Positions 34,273 to 44,098 of a stretch of DNA of 44,671 nt are shown here, piece by piece. Location of the stretch: contig JBKCGZ010000116.1 of assembly GCA_046303115.1 (NCBI GenBank), positions 1 through 44,671 of the forward strand. The letters are read 5' to 3'. The notes under the pieces were generated by a model. It ran no database searches. It was not told the DNA's origin and saw only the letters and a list, made by a program, of their open reading frames with translations. Each line of letters begins with the position of its first letter. Positions within the stretch are counted from its first letter, which is position 1. Both the position numbers and the translations under genes were made by a program. This DNA is from CAINEC01 sp046303115. GTDB taxonomy: Bacteria > Bacteroidota > Bacteroidia > AKYH767-A > OLB10.

Positions 34273-37200
34273 TTAATCTAATATAAGTCGTGTTTGCGTT
34301 ACTAAACCATTCCCTTTTAATGAAACGATATAGGTTCCTTTAACTAGCCCTTCAAGGTTTAATTCTTTCTGATTATAACCTTCCGTCGCGTTTAATACGT
34401 AAGTTTCAATTAATCTACCTGACATATCGAAGATATTCAATGTGTAATCACTGTTGTCAATTGATGTATAAGCAATTGTTACATTACCTCTGGTTGGATT
34501 TGGATAAACAACAATACCTGACAAGTCGAATGCACTTCCATCACGTGCTGTAGGACAAGCTGCAGTAGGATTTACAGATACCGATTTTGCTGTGCTTAAT
34601 CCACATGCATTACCTGACTTAACTGTAATAGATTTTGATCCAGTAGCAGTAAATCTCAAAGTAAGATTTGTTGTACCCTGTCCACTAACATAAGTAGTTC
34701 CTGATGTGGGGTAAGTCCAGGTATAAGATGTTGCACTAGTTACAGGTGCAATTGAAAAAACTTGAGGAACTGTTGTTCCGATACATAATACAGAAGGGAT
34801 AGTTATTGCGCTAGGAACAGAAGGTACTACATTAATTTTCACTCCTCTTTCTGCACTAGAACCACAACCATTATTGGCCTTCACAAACAATGAATCGAAT
34901 GTGGTTGTGTTAGCTGGATACGTTACCGTAATTGATTGTGTAGGTGCTGAAACAGTGAGAGAAGATACAGCCTGACCATTTAATAATGCCCCGACCTTTT
35001 TTGTTCTCCACGTATAAGACGTTGCATTTGTCACTGCGCTTGCAAAGGAATAAGTGAATGTTCCTCCACCACAAATTCCAGTGGTCTGTCCAGTGATAAC
35101 ACCCGGAGTTGTTGGAGCTGCAGTATTTCTTGTGATTACTTTTGTACGAACCGTACTTAACCCCTTACAGTTTCCGCCATATACCTTTAAAGTATCACCC
35201 ACAAATCCCGTAGTGAAGGTAACAATTACAGAAGTATCCGTAGTCGTTAATGCGGTTGCTGATCCATTTACCAGCATTCCAGTTTTAGGTGTCCAAACAT
35301 AATAATCAGCAGTAGCCACTTTTGCAATACTATATTTAATGGCATCACCAATACAAGCCGTTGCGGCTCCTGTAACTGTACCTGGCTGTGTTGGTACTGC
35401 TGTTCTAACCGTAATTGTTCTTGTTGTCGAATCTTTACCGCAAGATGAAGTTCCAACTACTTTTATTGCACTCGTTACAGAAGTAGAAGACCACGATGTT
35501 GTAATTGAATTCGTTCCTGCCCCTGCCGTAATCGTTACACCTGTAGGGACTGTCCAAACGTACGATACTCCTGCTTGGGCAACTACAGAATAAACAACAC
35601 CTGTTGCTGGACGACAAATTGGAGAATTACCTGAGATAGCCCCAACAGTTAATCCTGAAGTAACAGTCACTGGAAGTGTTGCACTACCTGAAGAACAAGT
35701 GGTACTTGCATTGACAGAAACATTTCCTGAAACAGCCGTAGAGCTCCAAGTAGTTGTAATACTATTTGTTCCTGAACCAGCTGTGATAGAAACACCTGTT
35801 GGAACTGTCCAAGAATAAGTTGCTCCTGCAATAGCTGGTATTGAATAAACAACACCTGTAATTCCTTTACAATTTGATGAATTACCTGTTATAGGTCCTA
35901 CTGATAAATTTCCGGAAGCTATTGAAACTGCTAATGAGTTAGATGACGTGCCACATGCGCTTGTAAGTGCAACAGTTACATTACCTGCTGTTGAAGCCCA
36001 TGATGTTGTAATGGTATTTGTTCCTTGTCCTGATGTAATAGTTACACCGCTTGGCACTGTCCAATTATAATTTACCCCTGATTGAGCAACAATACTATAA
36101 GTTACACCTGTCTGATTTGGACAAATTGAAGTACTTCCTGTAACAGTGCCTGGTGTTGGGATAACAGAAGAAACTGAAAGACTTGTCTCGGCAGTTGATC
36201 CACAGCCATTATTTGCTTTTACAAATATATTTCCTGTCCCCACCCACGCTGTTGGATAAGTAATCGTTACGCTGAGAATAGTTCCATTCACAGTTAATGA
36301 TGAAACTGCTTGACCATTTATTAATGCGCCCGTTATATTTGTTCGCCAAGTATAGTTAGTAGCACCTGCTGCTGCTGCTATAGTATATGTTGCAGTAGTT
36401 ACACCGCACAATCCTGAAGACTGTCCAGTTATAGCAGTAATAGCTGTAGGCACTGAAGTACGTTTAGTCACTCTTAATACTCGATAAGCTCCTATTCCTT
36501 TACAATTCCCTGCTCTAACTTTGATTGTATCTCCTGTAAAAGCAGAAGTGAAAACAACTTTTACGATAGTATCAGGAATTGTAATCGCCACCGAAGAACC
36601 ATTAATTGTCATACCGGTATCAGGTACCCATGTATAGTAATCTGCATTTGCAGTTTTTATAATCGAATAAAAAGCTGAATCAATACTACACATTGTTGCA
36701 TTACCAGAAATAACGGATGGTTGTGTTGGTGCAGCTGTTCTAACAATTGTAGTTAATGTTGAAGAGTCGGTTGCACACGCTTTAACACCAACTACTTTTA
36801 TTGTTCCTGCAACAACGGTTGAACTCCAGCTCACTGATATACTATTCGTTCCTTGTCCACTTGTAATTGTACCACCAGTAGGTAAGGTCCAAGTATAAGT
36901 TGTTCCAGTTTGATTAGATACCGAGTAAATATTTCCTGTAGTAGATGCACAGACTCCGGTATTTCCTGTTATAGCTCCTACCGTTAACGAACCCGAAGAA
37001 ATAGTTACAGGTAATGAAGAAGAAGCATTATTACATGTACCTGATGCAACCACAGATATATTTCCGCTTATTGCAGCAGTCGACCATGAAGTAATAATTT
37101 GACTTGTTCCTTGACCCGATAGTATTGTTACTCCGGATGGAACTGTCCATGCATATGTCACTCCACTTTGATTTGTTACGGAGTATATCAATTGACTTTG

Positions 37201-40200
37201 AGGTAAACAAATCGAGGTCGACCCACTTATAGACGATAACTGAACATTTGTTGAAACAGTTACCGCTTTAGAAGAACTTACCGAAATACAATTGTTGGCT
37301 AGTGTAACAGAAACATTTCCTGAAACAGCTGTTGCCCCCCAAGTAGTAGTAATTGAATTAGTTCCTTGTCCTGCAGTAATTGATACACCTGTTGGAACTG
37401 TCCAATTATAACTAGCACCTGATTGCGCCGTTACACTATAAACGACTCCAGAAACGCCAGTACAATTTGAAGAAACGCCATTTATTGCAGGGGTAGAAAG
37501 TGAAGGAATAATTGAGATATTAACTGTATCAATAGCTGCAATACAAGGACCGCCACCATCAGGATCATTAGTTGTTAAAAATAGTCTTGCAAATCCTGCT
37601 GCAATTTCTGATGCTGAAGGTGTATAAGTAATATTTAATGATGTGTTACTTGGAGCATAAGTTCCAGTACCACCACTCCAAGTTTGACTTGTTGCGGCGC
37701 CGCCAATACTTCCAGATATTGATGCAGTTGCATTAAAGCAAATGGTTTTATCGGTTCCTGCATTAGCAGTCGGCGGATTAGTACATACACTACAATTTGT
37801 TACCGTAATTGCTGAAGTATCATTAGCTGTACAACCTGCAGGTGTAGTATAATAATAAATCAAAGTGTAAGTACCTGGACCAGCAGTTGAAGGATTGAAA
37901 GTGTTATTGCTAACTCCTGTACCAGCATAATTTCCACCTGTTGGTGAACCACCGGTTAAAGTAAATGGAGCTGCTGTATTACAAACAGGACTTAACGAAG
38001 CAAATGTTACAGTTGGTAAAGGATTAACTGTATAAACCTGTGATGCACTACGAGAACATCCTACTGTATAAGTCACCGTGTATGTTATTGTCTGTGACCC
38101 AAAGGCAGGGTCGAAAAATCCATTTGAAACGCCAACTCCTGAATACACTCCTCCTAATGGAGAACCGCCCGAAAGCTGTTGCAATGGCGCATTATCGCAA
38201 ATTGGCGAGAATGCATTTAGTGTTACGTTTTGAGGAGTAATTACCGTAACCGCAGCGCTTCCACTTGCAGAACCAACGCATGTTGCATCATTCATCGCTG
38301 TAAGTGTATAAGTTGAGGTTAATGATGGAGTAACAATTAAATTATAATTAGTAGCAGTAATGCCTGTTACTGTAGTTGAGGTGTTACCATTACTATATGT
38401 TAAAGAGAACGGTGGTGTACCTGTAAATACAACAGGAATGCTTAAAGGGGTCCCGGTGCAGGTAGTATATGATCCTGATGTTGTTGCTGTTGGATTAGAA
38501 CACCTATCGGTAATGCATATACTGAAAGTGCCTGCCACAGTTGAATCTGTCCAAACGCGTAAGATATAATCTGCTTGCGGATTTAATCCTATTATCGTTT
38601 TAGTATTATTAGTTACTGGATTCCAGCATGCAACTTCAAATCCTCCACACTCAAACAATAATTGAGCTTTTACATTTGTGGCAGTAATTGCATTAATAGT
38701 TAAATCAACATCACTAAAATTACCCGTATTAAATACAAACCAAACATCTCCTTTTAACAGAGATGGATCACAAGTTGCTGCATCTGTATTCCTCGTTGCA
38801 TAATTATTTAAAAACGTGCTTGCATTTGTTGAACAAGATAATGGAGGGTTAACATTTAATCTGATCGCATTTGCACAATTATCATTACTAGGAGCAACAG
38901 CACACATTGTTGTTTCATAGCAACATATATTCATTGTACCTGTAGCGTTAGGCAAATAAGTCCAAACCCTTACATAATAAGTTTGACCAGCCGTATATTC
39001 ATTCTGACACAAAGAAATTTCCGGCATTGCTCCATTAACATCATCAGCACATTTAAATTGGTAACCTGTTCCGCCTGGACAACTTGTCCAAACTTCCATT
39101 ACCCAATCGTTGTTCGTTCCAGCCTGAGTAGTCAAAACTAACTTCTTTCCATTAGCTGGAGCAACAAACTTAAACCACTTATCATTCGTTGCCTGATTTC
39201 CATTGATATCAGAGCAAAATGAAGTAGGACCATTGATAGAAACACCTGTTGAAACTGTTGTATAGTTGCAAGTTGCTAATGAAGTTGCAACTGATAATAG
39301 TTGAGCTGTAGAACAATCTTCTCCTAGACCTCCAGTACTAAAATTATAAGGACCAATATTTAAACTATTGTTACCCGTTCCACAACTTTTCTGAACATAA
39401 AAACTGTAAGACGTTAAACTAGAAAGACCAGTAATTGAAACTGAAGTTGAAGATGTATTAACTATTGTTCCTGATCCAGGCGTAAAACCAACAGGACCAT
39501 ATTCTACATTAAATGTCCCTCCTGTCACAGGATTTGTCCATGATAATGTTGCACTATTAGTAGTTATTTGTGTTGCAAATAGGTTTGTAGGAGAAGGACA
39601 AGAAGTTGGAGCATACCTAAAAGTTAAACCAGGAGCAGGTAAAAGGGATGTAGAAATTCCGCAAGTAGAATTATTTACTGTTCCATTAACAGATGTAGCC
39701 CATGTATTTGTTCCAGTAACAACAGATCTATTTTTAATATTTGTGGGATACGTATTATTTGCACCTCTTAAACCTACTTGATAAGAGCCTACTGTATATT
39801 GACCTGAAGTAAAATTATAAACTACGTCAATGGCATTTGATGTCTCATTCAACACGATTTGAAAATTTATAGCGGTAGTATAAGTTGTACCACTTTGTGC
39901 TTGAGGCTTAAAATTTTTGTACTGAATCACAAACTTTCTGTTAGGTGTTGTTCCAATTGTTTGGTATCTAATTGAACCTGTTTGAGTCGCATTTCCACTG
40001 ATAAAATATGCATTAAGATTACCACCTAATGCGGACACTGCACCAGAATAAGTAGTTGTAGCTGATATTGGAATATAGCTGGTTGTTGTTGGTGCCGTAC
40101 TACCAAAAGTTATGTAACCATTAGTACTCACAGTACATCCGGTGTAGGATAACCCGTCAAAAACAAATGAAAAAGGAATTGTTCCTGCAGCTAAGGTATA

Positions 40201-40389
40201 ATTAATATCATCTAAGGAACCGGCACCTGTTGTTGCAGTTGCAGTTGCCAATGTTGTAGCTCCAATTAACTCGGTATATGTTCCATTACTTTGTGTGAAG
40301 TCGTAGAGACTGACTTGTGCTTTAGCATAGAAATGACATGCGATTAATAATAGAAAAGTCATTAATAGCTTTTGAGATTTAGTACGCAT
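34273..40389 (-). CDS. Giant T9SS-exported repeat protein (adhesin-like), 2038 residues
   Basis: Cell-surface or secreted protein. Order: signal peptide (to YAKAQ, about 25); a lectin-like N-terminal domain (about 26-255); an FN3 domain (about 263-336); two pre-peptidase-like domains (about 354-495 and 500-630, both with NDNCANA- or GEDCSTAQ-type starts); PKD-like and 'GGSPxGGxYSG' modules (about 630-870); a DPDGGGPC module (about 870-960); eleven PKD-like units (about 966-1945), most marked by YSxxAxxGxxYxWTVPTGV; and a C-terminal T9SS type A sorting domain (about 1955-2038; VVYPNPTRGNVTI, LVKGTYIVSLKG). The units are organised as a duplicated five-unit block. It is a paralogue of the neighbour at 40459-43479 through the first 630 residues. 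No enzymatic motif is seen; adhesion or matrix function is inferred. Confidence 0.88.
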   Translation of the reverse strand: MRTKSQKLLMTFLLLIACHFYAKAQVSLYDFTQSNGTYTELIGATTLATATATTGAGSLDDINYTLAAGTIPFSFVFDGLSYTGCTVSTNGYITFGSTAPTTTSYIPISATTTYSGAVSALGGNLNAYFISGNATQTGSIRYQTIGTTPNRKFVIQYKNFKPQAQSGTTYTTAINFQIVLNETSNAIDVVYNFTSGQYTVGSYQVGLRGANNTYPTNIKNRSVVTGTNTWATSVNGTVNNSTCGISTSLLPAPGLTFRYAPTSCPSPTNLFATQITTNSATLSWTNPVTGGTFNVEYGPVGFTPGSGTIVNTSSTSVSITGLSSLTSYSFYVQKSCGTGNNSLNIGPYNFSTGGLGEDCSTAQLLSVATSLATCNYTTVSTGVSINGPTSFCSDINGNQATNDKWFKFVAPANGKKLVLTTQAGTNNDWVMEVWTSCPGGTGYQFKCADDVNGAMPEISLCQNEYTAGQTYYVRVWTYLPNATGTMNICCYETTMCAVAPSNDNCANAIRLNVNPPLSCSTNASTFLNNYATRNTDAATCDPSLLKGDVWFVFNTGNFSDVDLTINAITATNVKAQLLFECGGFEVACWNPVTNNTKTIIGLNPQADYILRVWTDSTVAGTFSICITDRCSNPTATTSGSYTTCTGTPLSIPVVFTGTPPFSLTYSNGNTSTTVTGITATNYNLIVTPSLTSTYTLTAMNDATCVGSASGSAAVTVITPQNVTLNAFSPICDNAPLQQLSGGSPLGGVYSGVGVSNGFFDPAFGSQTITYTVTYTVGCSRSASQVYTVNPLPTVTFASLSPVCNTAAPFTLTGGSPTGGNYAGTGVSNNTFNPSTAGPGTYTLIYYYTTPAGCTANDTSAITVTNCSVCTNPPTANAGTDKTICFNATASISGSIGGAATSQTWSGGTGTYAPSNTSLNITYTPSASEIAAGFARLFLTTNDPDGGGPCIAAIDTVNISIIPSLSTPAINGVSSNCTGVSGVVYSVTAQSGASYNWTVPTGVSITAGQGTNSITTTWGATAVSGNVSVTLANNCISVSSSKAVTVSTNVQLSSISGSTSICLPQSQLIYSVTNQSGVTYAWTVPSGVTILSGQGTSQIITSWSTAAISGNISVVASGTCNNASSSLPVTISSGSLTVGAITGNTGVCASTTGNIYSVSNQTGTTYTWTLPTGGTITSGQGTNSISVSWSSTVVAGTIKVVGVKACATDSSTLTTIVRTAAPTQPSVISGNATMCSIDSAFYSIIKTANADYYTWVPDTGMTINGSSVAITIPDTIVKVVFTSAFTGDTIKVRAGNCKGIGAYRVLRVTKRTSVPTAITAITGQSSGLCGVTTATYTIAAAAGATNYTWRTNITGALINGQAVSSLTVNGTILSVTITYPTAWVGTGNIFVKANNGCGSTAETSLSVSSVIPTPGTVTGSTSICPNQTGVTYSIVAQSGVNYNWTVPSGVTITSGQGTNTITTSWASTAGNVTVALTSACGTSSNSLAVSIASGNLSVGPITGNSSNCKGITGVVYSIPAIAGATYSWTVPTGVSITAGSGTNSITTTWSSTAVSGNVSVNASTTCSSGSATLPVTVTSGLTVGAISGNSPICRPATGVVYSVVAQAGVSYVWTVPTGVTITAGAGTNSITTSWSSTSVTSAIKVVGTSSCGKDSTTRTITVRTAVPTQPGTVTGAATACIGDAIKYSIAKVATADYYVWTPKTGMLVNGSATALTTTDTSVIVTFTTGFVGDTLKVYGGNCKGLSTVRTKVITRNTAAPTTPGVITGQTTGICGGGTFTYSFASAVTNATSYTWRTKKVGALLNGQAVSSLTVSAPTQSITVTYPANTTTFDSLFVKANNGCGSSAERGVKINVVPSVPSAITIPSVLCIGTTVPQVFSIAPVTSATSYTWTYPTSGTTYVSGQGTTNLTLRFTATGSKSITVKSGNACGLSTAKSVSVNPTAACPTARDGSAFDLSGIVVYPNPTRGNVTIAYTSIDNSDYTLNIFDMSGRLIETYVLNATEGYNQKELNLEGLVKGTYIVSLKGNGLVTQTRLILD
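34810..36153 (-). repeat. Second copy of a five-unit PKD-like super-repeat
   Basis: 448 codons covering units 6-10. The unit types run A, A, A', B, C: A has the YxWTVPxGV signature, A' the KVVGxxxC pattern, B the ADYYVWTPKTGM pattern and C the ATSYTWRT and NGQAVSSLTV pattern. It matches the preceding block unit by unit. The DNA of the two blocks has diverged clearly, so the duplication is not recent. Confidence 0.8.
36154..37494 (-). repeat. First copy of a five-unit PKD-like super-repeat
   Basis: 447 codons covering units 1-5, in the same A, A, A', B, C order as the block that follows. Unit 4 has ADYYTWVPDTGM and unit 5 ATNYTWRT with NGQAVSSLTV, the same positions as units 9 and 10. The block begins at TPAINGVSSNC and ends where PGTVTGSTSIC starts. 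Confidence 0.8.
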
Positions 40390-40458
40390 AGGGGATTCTT
40401 TTGAGGCTAGGTGTAAAGATTTGACAAAAGTCTGTAACGAATTTAACTTATAAAAGTT

Positions 40459-43400
40459 CTAATTGCTTTTTATTGGTATGCTTTTACTTCTTTGCGATGA
40501 GTTAGGTGTAGCAAAGTTGTAGTTAATTCCCCCAAGTGGAAGAGATACAGGATTTTTACTCCATGTCTCTATTGAATTTCTGTGATTAATAACTAAATAG
40601 TAATTTCCACCTGAATATACACTTGGGAAAGAGACCGAAGCATTTCCAGAAACATCAAGCACAGTTTTTCTTGTAGTTATATAATTATAAGGAAATGCAC
40701 TAGAATACAACGAAACACTAATTGTATCTGTTGTTAAAGGCGCATTTATGGCATCTGAAACAGGTACTAATCCACCGTTGAAATCGTAATAACCTTCAAT
40801 TAAAACTTTAATGTTTACAACGCACGAAGCTGTTGGTACGCCAACTCCATAAGGGTTCAAAGTGGAGGTAAAGCATCCATCTGAATTTGTCACTTTTATA
40901 GGACCTGTTGTCGCTCCAACAGGAACAAAAGCATGTATAGCTAAATCATTAACCACATTATATTGAGTAGCTGTAACGCCATTAAACTGAACATTATTTA
41001 CGCCTGTAAAGTTATATCCTGAAATACCCACATCAGTTCCAACTGGACCAGTTGAGGGAGAGAAACTAGTAATAACAGGCGCAGTCAATACACTAATCGT
41101 ATTAGACGCTGTTTGCTGACAACCAGTACCTAGCCCGTAAGTGTATGTAACTGTAAATGTTCCCGGGCCTGATAAGTTTCCAAAAAAGCTTCCTGATTGC
41201 ACATATGCGCCACTATATGTTCCGCCAGAAGGACTTCCTTGTGTCAACACTTTAGAAGTATTAGTACATATAGTGCCAAGACTTGAAAGAGTTACTACAG
41301 GTGGATTCGTAACATTAACATTGGCGGATCCTGAAACAGATCCTGAACAATAAGGACCTGTTACACTTACAAGGGTATAGGTTTTTGTAGAAGTTGGAGA
41401 TAAGTTAATGTAGTAAGGAGTAGTTGAAGTAGTTACTGAATTTGTTGTTGTACCATCCGTATAAACAAATGTCCATGGTGTATATCCTGTTAAATCAACT
41501 TGAGCCTGCACAGTTGCACCTGCACAGATTGAATAAGACCCACTGATTGTTGCTGTTGGAGAATCACATTGGTCAGCAATACAAATTTTAAAAGTTCCTG
41601 GTGTTCCCGTTGAAGGGGTCCAAACACGCAAAACATAGTCAGCCTGAGGATTTAGCCCATTTAGTGCATAGGTACCATTTGCGTTAGCATAGCACTGCAT
41701 CTCGAAACCACCACACTCAAATATCAATGCAGCCTTAAGTCCAACAACAGTTAAAGGTGTTATTGTTAGATTTAAATCACCAAAATTTCCTGTGTTAAAC
41801 TTAAACCATACATCTGTATATCCAGCAGATGCCGCATCACATGTTTGAGCAGATGCTGTAGAGACAGTTGCATTGACATTAGTAAAAGTAATTCCGCTTG
41901 CTGGACATGATTGAGGGGGGGTTACATTAACATAGGTTGCAGTTGCGCAGTCGTCGTTTGCAGGAGGCAATGGACATGGAGTAGTTGTATATACTGCTAA
42001 ACCACATGTACCACTAACGCCACGAGAATAGGTCCAAACTCTTACATAATATGTTGCTCCTGGAATATATTCATTCTGACATAATGAAATTTCAGGCATA
42101 AAGACATTCACATCATCAGCACAACGATAAGCGTTTATATTCGTTCCGGGACAGTCTGTCCAAACTTCCATTACCCAATCGTTGATAGTTCCTGCTTGAG
42201 TTGTAACAATAATTTTGGAATTAGCTATCGATGGTGCAGTGAACTTATACCAAACATCATCATCGCCTACTTTACCAATTGAATCTGAACAAATGTTATT
42301 TGGTGCATTTAAAGAAACTCCGGAAGAAACAGAAGTATATGATAGATTAGTGGGAGAATTTTGTAATGTTAAATCAGCGGCTGTTAAACAATCTTCTTTA
42401 TCAGTACCAGTTGTAAATGTAAAACTCTGAATTGAACTTGAATCTGTTAAACTGCAAAATTGACGAACATAAATCTGGTAAGTTGTCTGAGCAGTTAATC
42501 CACTTAAATTAATTGTATTGGTTGTTACTTCTGTTTTTGTTCCATTTCCTAAAGTAAAGCCATTAAGACCATATTCTACTTTATACTTAAGAGCAGAGAC
42601 AGCTGGAGACCAACCAATGATAGCGGTAGTTTTTGTGACGTAAGTTGCAGAAAAACTAGATGGTGGTGGGCATGATGGTGGTGCGAATCTGAAAATAATA
42701 TTGTTTGGATTTAAAGCACCACCAAGATTACAATCAGAATTGTTAGCTGTACCTACTACAGAATTTAGCCAGCTTGTATGCGTACCTGTAATAACACTTC
42801 TATTCATTATATTCGTTGGGAAAGTGTTATTAACTCCTCTTAAACCAACTTGCATTTTATTGCCTGCCGCAGTTGTAGAAAATCCAGTACCAACATTTCC
42901 GTAGCAGAATTCAATAGCATTAGAAGTTTCATATAATTTTACTTGAAAATTCAAATAGTTAACAAGCGTAGTTGCACTTGACCATGGTCGCATAAATTTC
43001 CATTGAACTACAAATACCCGGCTAGGTGAAGTACCAAGTACCTGATATCGAATTTCTGAATTTTTGGTAGTATCAGTTGAACTATAAAATCCGTTTAGAT
43101 CATTGGCCATTGGTGAAAGCACACCAGCGAACGCAGAGTTATCAGATAACGGTAGATTTAAGGAAGAACTTGGTGCTAGAGATCCAAAGGTTATAAATCC
43201 ATTTGAACTAACATTCATTCCTGTATAGGAGTTATTCTCAAACTTAAAAGAGAAAGGTATCGTACCGGCTGGAAGATTATAAATCGCTTTATCTAAGGAA
43301 GGAATATTTCCTGTAGAAGCAGTCGTCTTGCCCAGTAATGTCCCACCTGATATAAGATTAAAGGTACTTGAAGTACTGCTGAACTGATAGGTTGATAGTG

Positions 43401-43479
43401 ATTGAGAAAATCCATTAATGGATAAAAAAAATAAAAGTAACATTAGACTAAAAATGTTTTTAGTGTAGAAATTAGTCAT
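40459..43479 (-). CDS. Large secreted multi-domain protein lacking a T9SS domain, 1006 residues
   Basis: Paralogue of the 2038-residue neighbour. Signal peptide to about FLSINGFSQ; lectin-like domain; FN3 (about 268-342, SSFSATYVTKTTAIIGWSP); two pre-peptidase-like domains (DWVMEVWTDCPG, FECGGFEMQCY); one 'GGTYSG' module (about 730-800); an IPT/TIG domain (about 803-880, SFSPSTGPVGTDVGISG); and a C-terminal region beginning VNIKVLIEGYYDFNGGLVP. In related Bacteroidota proteins this last region is usually followed by dockerin-like GDVNQDG calcium repeats or a T9SS domain. Here it stops soon after LPLGGINYNFATPN with a Ser/Lys-rich tail, so the secretion route beyond the inner membrane is unclear. 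It is 69 bases upstream of the larger gene. Confidence 0.85.
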   Translation of the reverse strand: MTNFYTKNIFSLMLLLFFLSINGFSQSLSTYQFSSTSSTFNLISGGTLLGKTTASTGNIPSLDKAIYNLPAGTIPFSFKFENNSYTGMNVSSNGFITFGSLAPSSSLNLPLSDNSAFAGVLSPMANDLNGFYSSTDTTKNSEIRYQVLGTSPSRVFVVQWKFMRPWSSATTLVNYLNFQVKLYETSNAIEFCYGNVGTGFSTTAAGNKMQVGLRGVNNTFPTNIMNRSVITGTHTSWLNSVVGTANNSDCNLGGALNPNNIIFRFAPPSCPPPSSFSATYVTKTTAIIGWSPAVSALKYKVEYGLNGFTLGNGTKTEVTTNTINLSGLTAQTTYQIYVRQFCSLTDSSSIQSFTFTTGTDKEDCLTAADLTLQNSPTNLSYTSVSSGVSLNAPNNICSDSIGKVGDDDVWYKFTAPSIANSKIIVTTQAGTINDWVMEVWTDCPGTNINAYRCADDVNVFMPEISLCQNEYIPGATYYVRVWTYSRGVSGTCGLAVYTTTPCPLPPANDDCATATYVNVTPPQSCPASGITFTNVNATVSTASAQTCDAASAGYTDVWFKFNTGNFGDLNLTITPLTVVGLKAALIFECGGFEMQCYANANGTYALNGLNPQADYVLRVWTPSTGTPGTFKICIADQCDSPTATISGSYSICAGATVQAQVDLTGYTPWTFVYTDGTTTNSVTTSTTPYYINLSPTSTKTYTLVSVTGPYCSGSVSGSANVNVTNPPVVTLSSLGTICTNTSKVLTQGSPSGGTYSGAYVQSGSFFGNLSGPGTFTVTYTYGLGTGCQQTASNTISVLTAPVITSFSPSTGPVGTDVGISGYNFTGVNNVQFNGVTATQYNVVNDLAIHAFVPVGATTGPIKVTNSDGCFTSTLNPYGVGVPTASCVVNIKVLIEGYYDFNGGLVPVSDAINAPLTTDTISVSLYSSAFPYNYITTRKTVLDVSGNASVSFPSVYSGGNYYLVINHRNSIETWSKNPVSLPLGGINYNFATPNSSQRSKSIPIKSN

Positions 43480-43627
43480 ATATCTAATTAAGATTAAGTT
43501 ATGAATAAATAAAATGTTTAAATATTAGTTGATGTTGTAACTGACTAATTTACGTAAAACATCTAATGCAAAACAAATTTTTAATCACATTTTCAATTAC
43601 ATGAAGTGAAAAAATGACACTACTATA

Positions 43628-43655
43628 TTTGGTTTGACAATTTTTAATACATTTG
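43628..43655 (+). promoter_or_regulatory. Bacteroidota-type promoter for tRNA-Met
   Basis: TACATTTG (43648-43655) matches TAnnTTTG perfectly, with TTTG (43628-43631) 16 bases upstream. The predicted start, near 43662, is about 13 bases before the tRNA. The remainder of 43480-43674 shows no gene and no convincing minus-strand promoter for the gene ending at 43479. Confidence 0.65.
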
Positions 43656-43674
43656 CACCTCTTAAATCCCAATT

Positions 43675-43748
<74 letters not shown>

Positions 43749-43797
43749 CTTATCTTTAGGAACTTTTAACCAGTCCTTAAAAAAAAGAAGATTTTTC

Positions 43798-43828
43798 TTG
43801 CATTGTGTTTTTTGACACCCTATATTTG
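43798..43828 (+). promoter_or_regulatory. Bacteroidota-type promoter for the PID-CTERM-like gene
   Basis: TATATTTG (43821-43828) is a full TAnnTTTG match and TTG (43798-43800) sits 20 bases upstream. The start would be near 43835 and the leader to the ATG at 43858 about 23 bases. It would give the small gene its own promoter, separate from the tRNA. Confidence 0.6.
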
Positions 43829-43857
43829 TTTATTAAAGCAAGAAAAATTATTAAACT

Positions 43858-44037
43858 ATGAAAAATAAAATTCTACTAGCATTACCTTTAATCGGATTAA
43901 TGGTATTATCTTCTTCTCCTCTTTTTGCTCAAAGCTGTAATCCTAATGTACCTATTGATGGTGGATTAAGCGCTTTGTTAGTAGCTGGTGCTGGTTACGG
44001 CATTAAAAAAATTAACGACAAAAGAAAAGAGAAGTAA
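43858..44037 (+). CDS. 59-residue PID-CTERM-like exosortase substrate
   Basis: A tiny exported protein. Signal peptide: MKNKILLALPLIGLMVLSSS with cleavage near SPLFA-Q. The mature part is only about 35 residues and is almost all sorting signal: NVPIDGGLSALLVAGAGYG, a PID motif followed by a short Gly/Ala-rich membrane helix, then the basic tail KKINDKRKEK. This tripartite layout (motif, helix, Arg/Lys tail) is the signature of exosortase targets, and the VPIDGGLS wording fits the Bacteroidota PID-CTERM class. The exosortase gene begins 61 bases on. After processing little would remain beyond a Cys-containing peptide, so its role may be as a carrier, marker or attachment point. The gene has its own promoter and is followed by a terminator. 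Confidence 0.88.
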   Translation: MKNKILLALPLIGLMVLSSSPLFAQSCNPNVPIDGGLSALLVAGAGYGIKKINDKRKEK

Positions 44038-44053
44038 GTCTTAAAAACGAAAT

Positions 44054-44085
44054 AAAAAAAGGTTAGCATTTGCTGACCTTTTTTT
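44054..44085 (+). terminator. Intrinsic terminator between the PID-CTERM gene and the exosortase gene
   Basis: A-run 44054-44060, stem GGTTAGC (44061-44067), loop ATTT, stem GCTGACC (44072-44078, one G:U pair), T-run 44079-44085. Flanking A and T runs would let it act in both directions. The exosortase ATG lies 13 bases after the T-run, so the exosortase must rely on read-through or an unrecognised promoter. Confidence 0.85.
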
Positions 44086-44098
44086 ATTTTTACCCATT

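Noticed and set aside
35054..35617. Several plus- and minus-strand frames of 60-85 residues in the giant repeat gene
   Set aside because: They are low-complexity shadows of the Thr/Val/Gly-rich repeat coding sequence.
34810..37494. Regular spacing that might suggest a CRISPR array
   Set aside because: The periodicity (about 265 bases) is an open reading frame of protein repeats, not short identical direct repeats.
43749..43800. AAGAA/TTCTT pair after tRNA-Met as its terminator
   Set aside because: Five A/T-rich pairs with a tiny loop and no following T-run; it overlaps the next promoter.
43858..44037. Reading FAQSC in the 59-residue protein as a lipobox
   Set aside because: Gln at -2 is atypical, and SPLFA followed by Q is a good signal peptidase I site; the PID sorting tail explains the rest.
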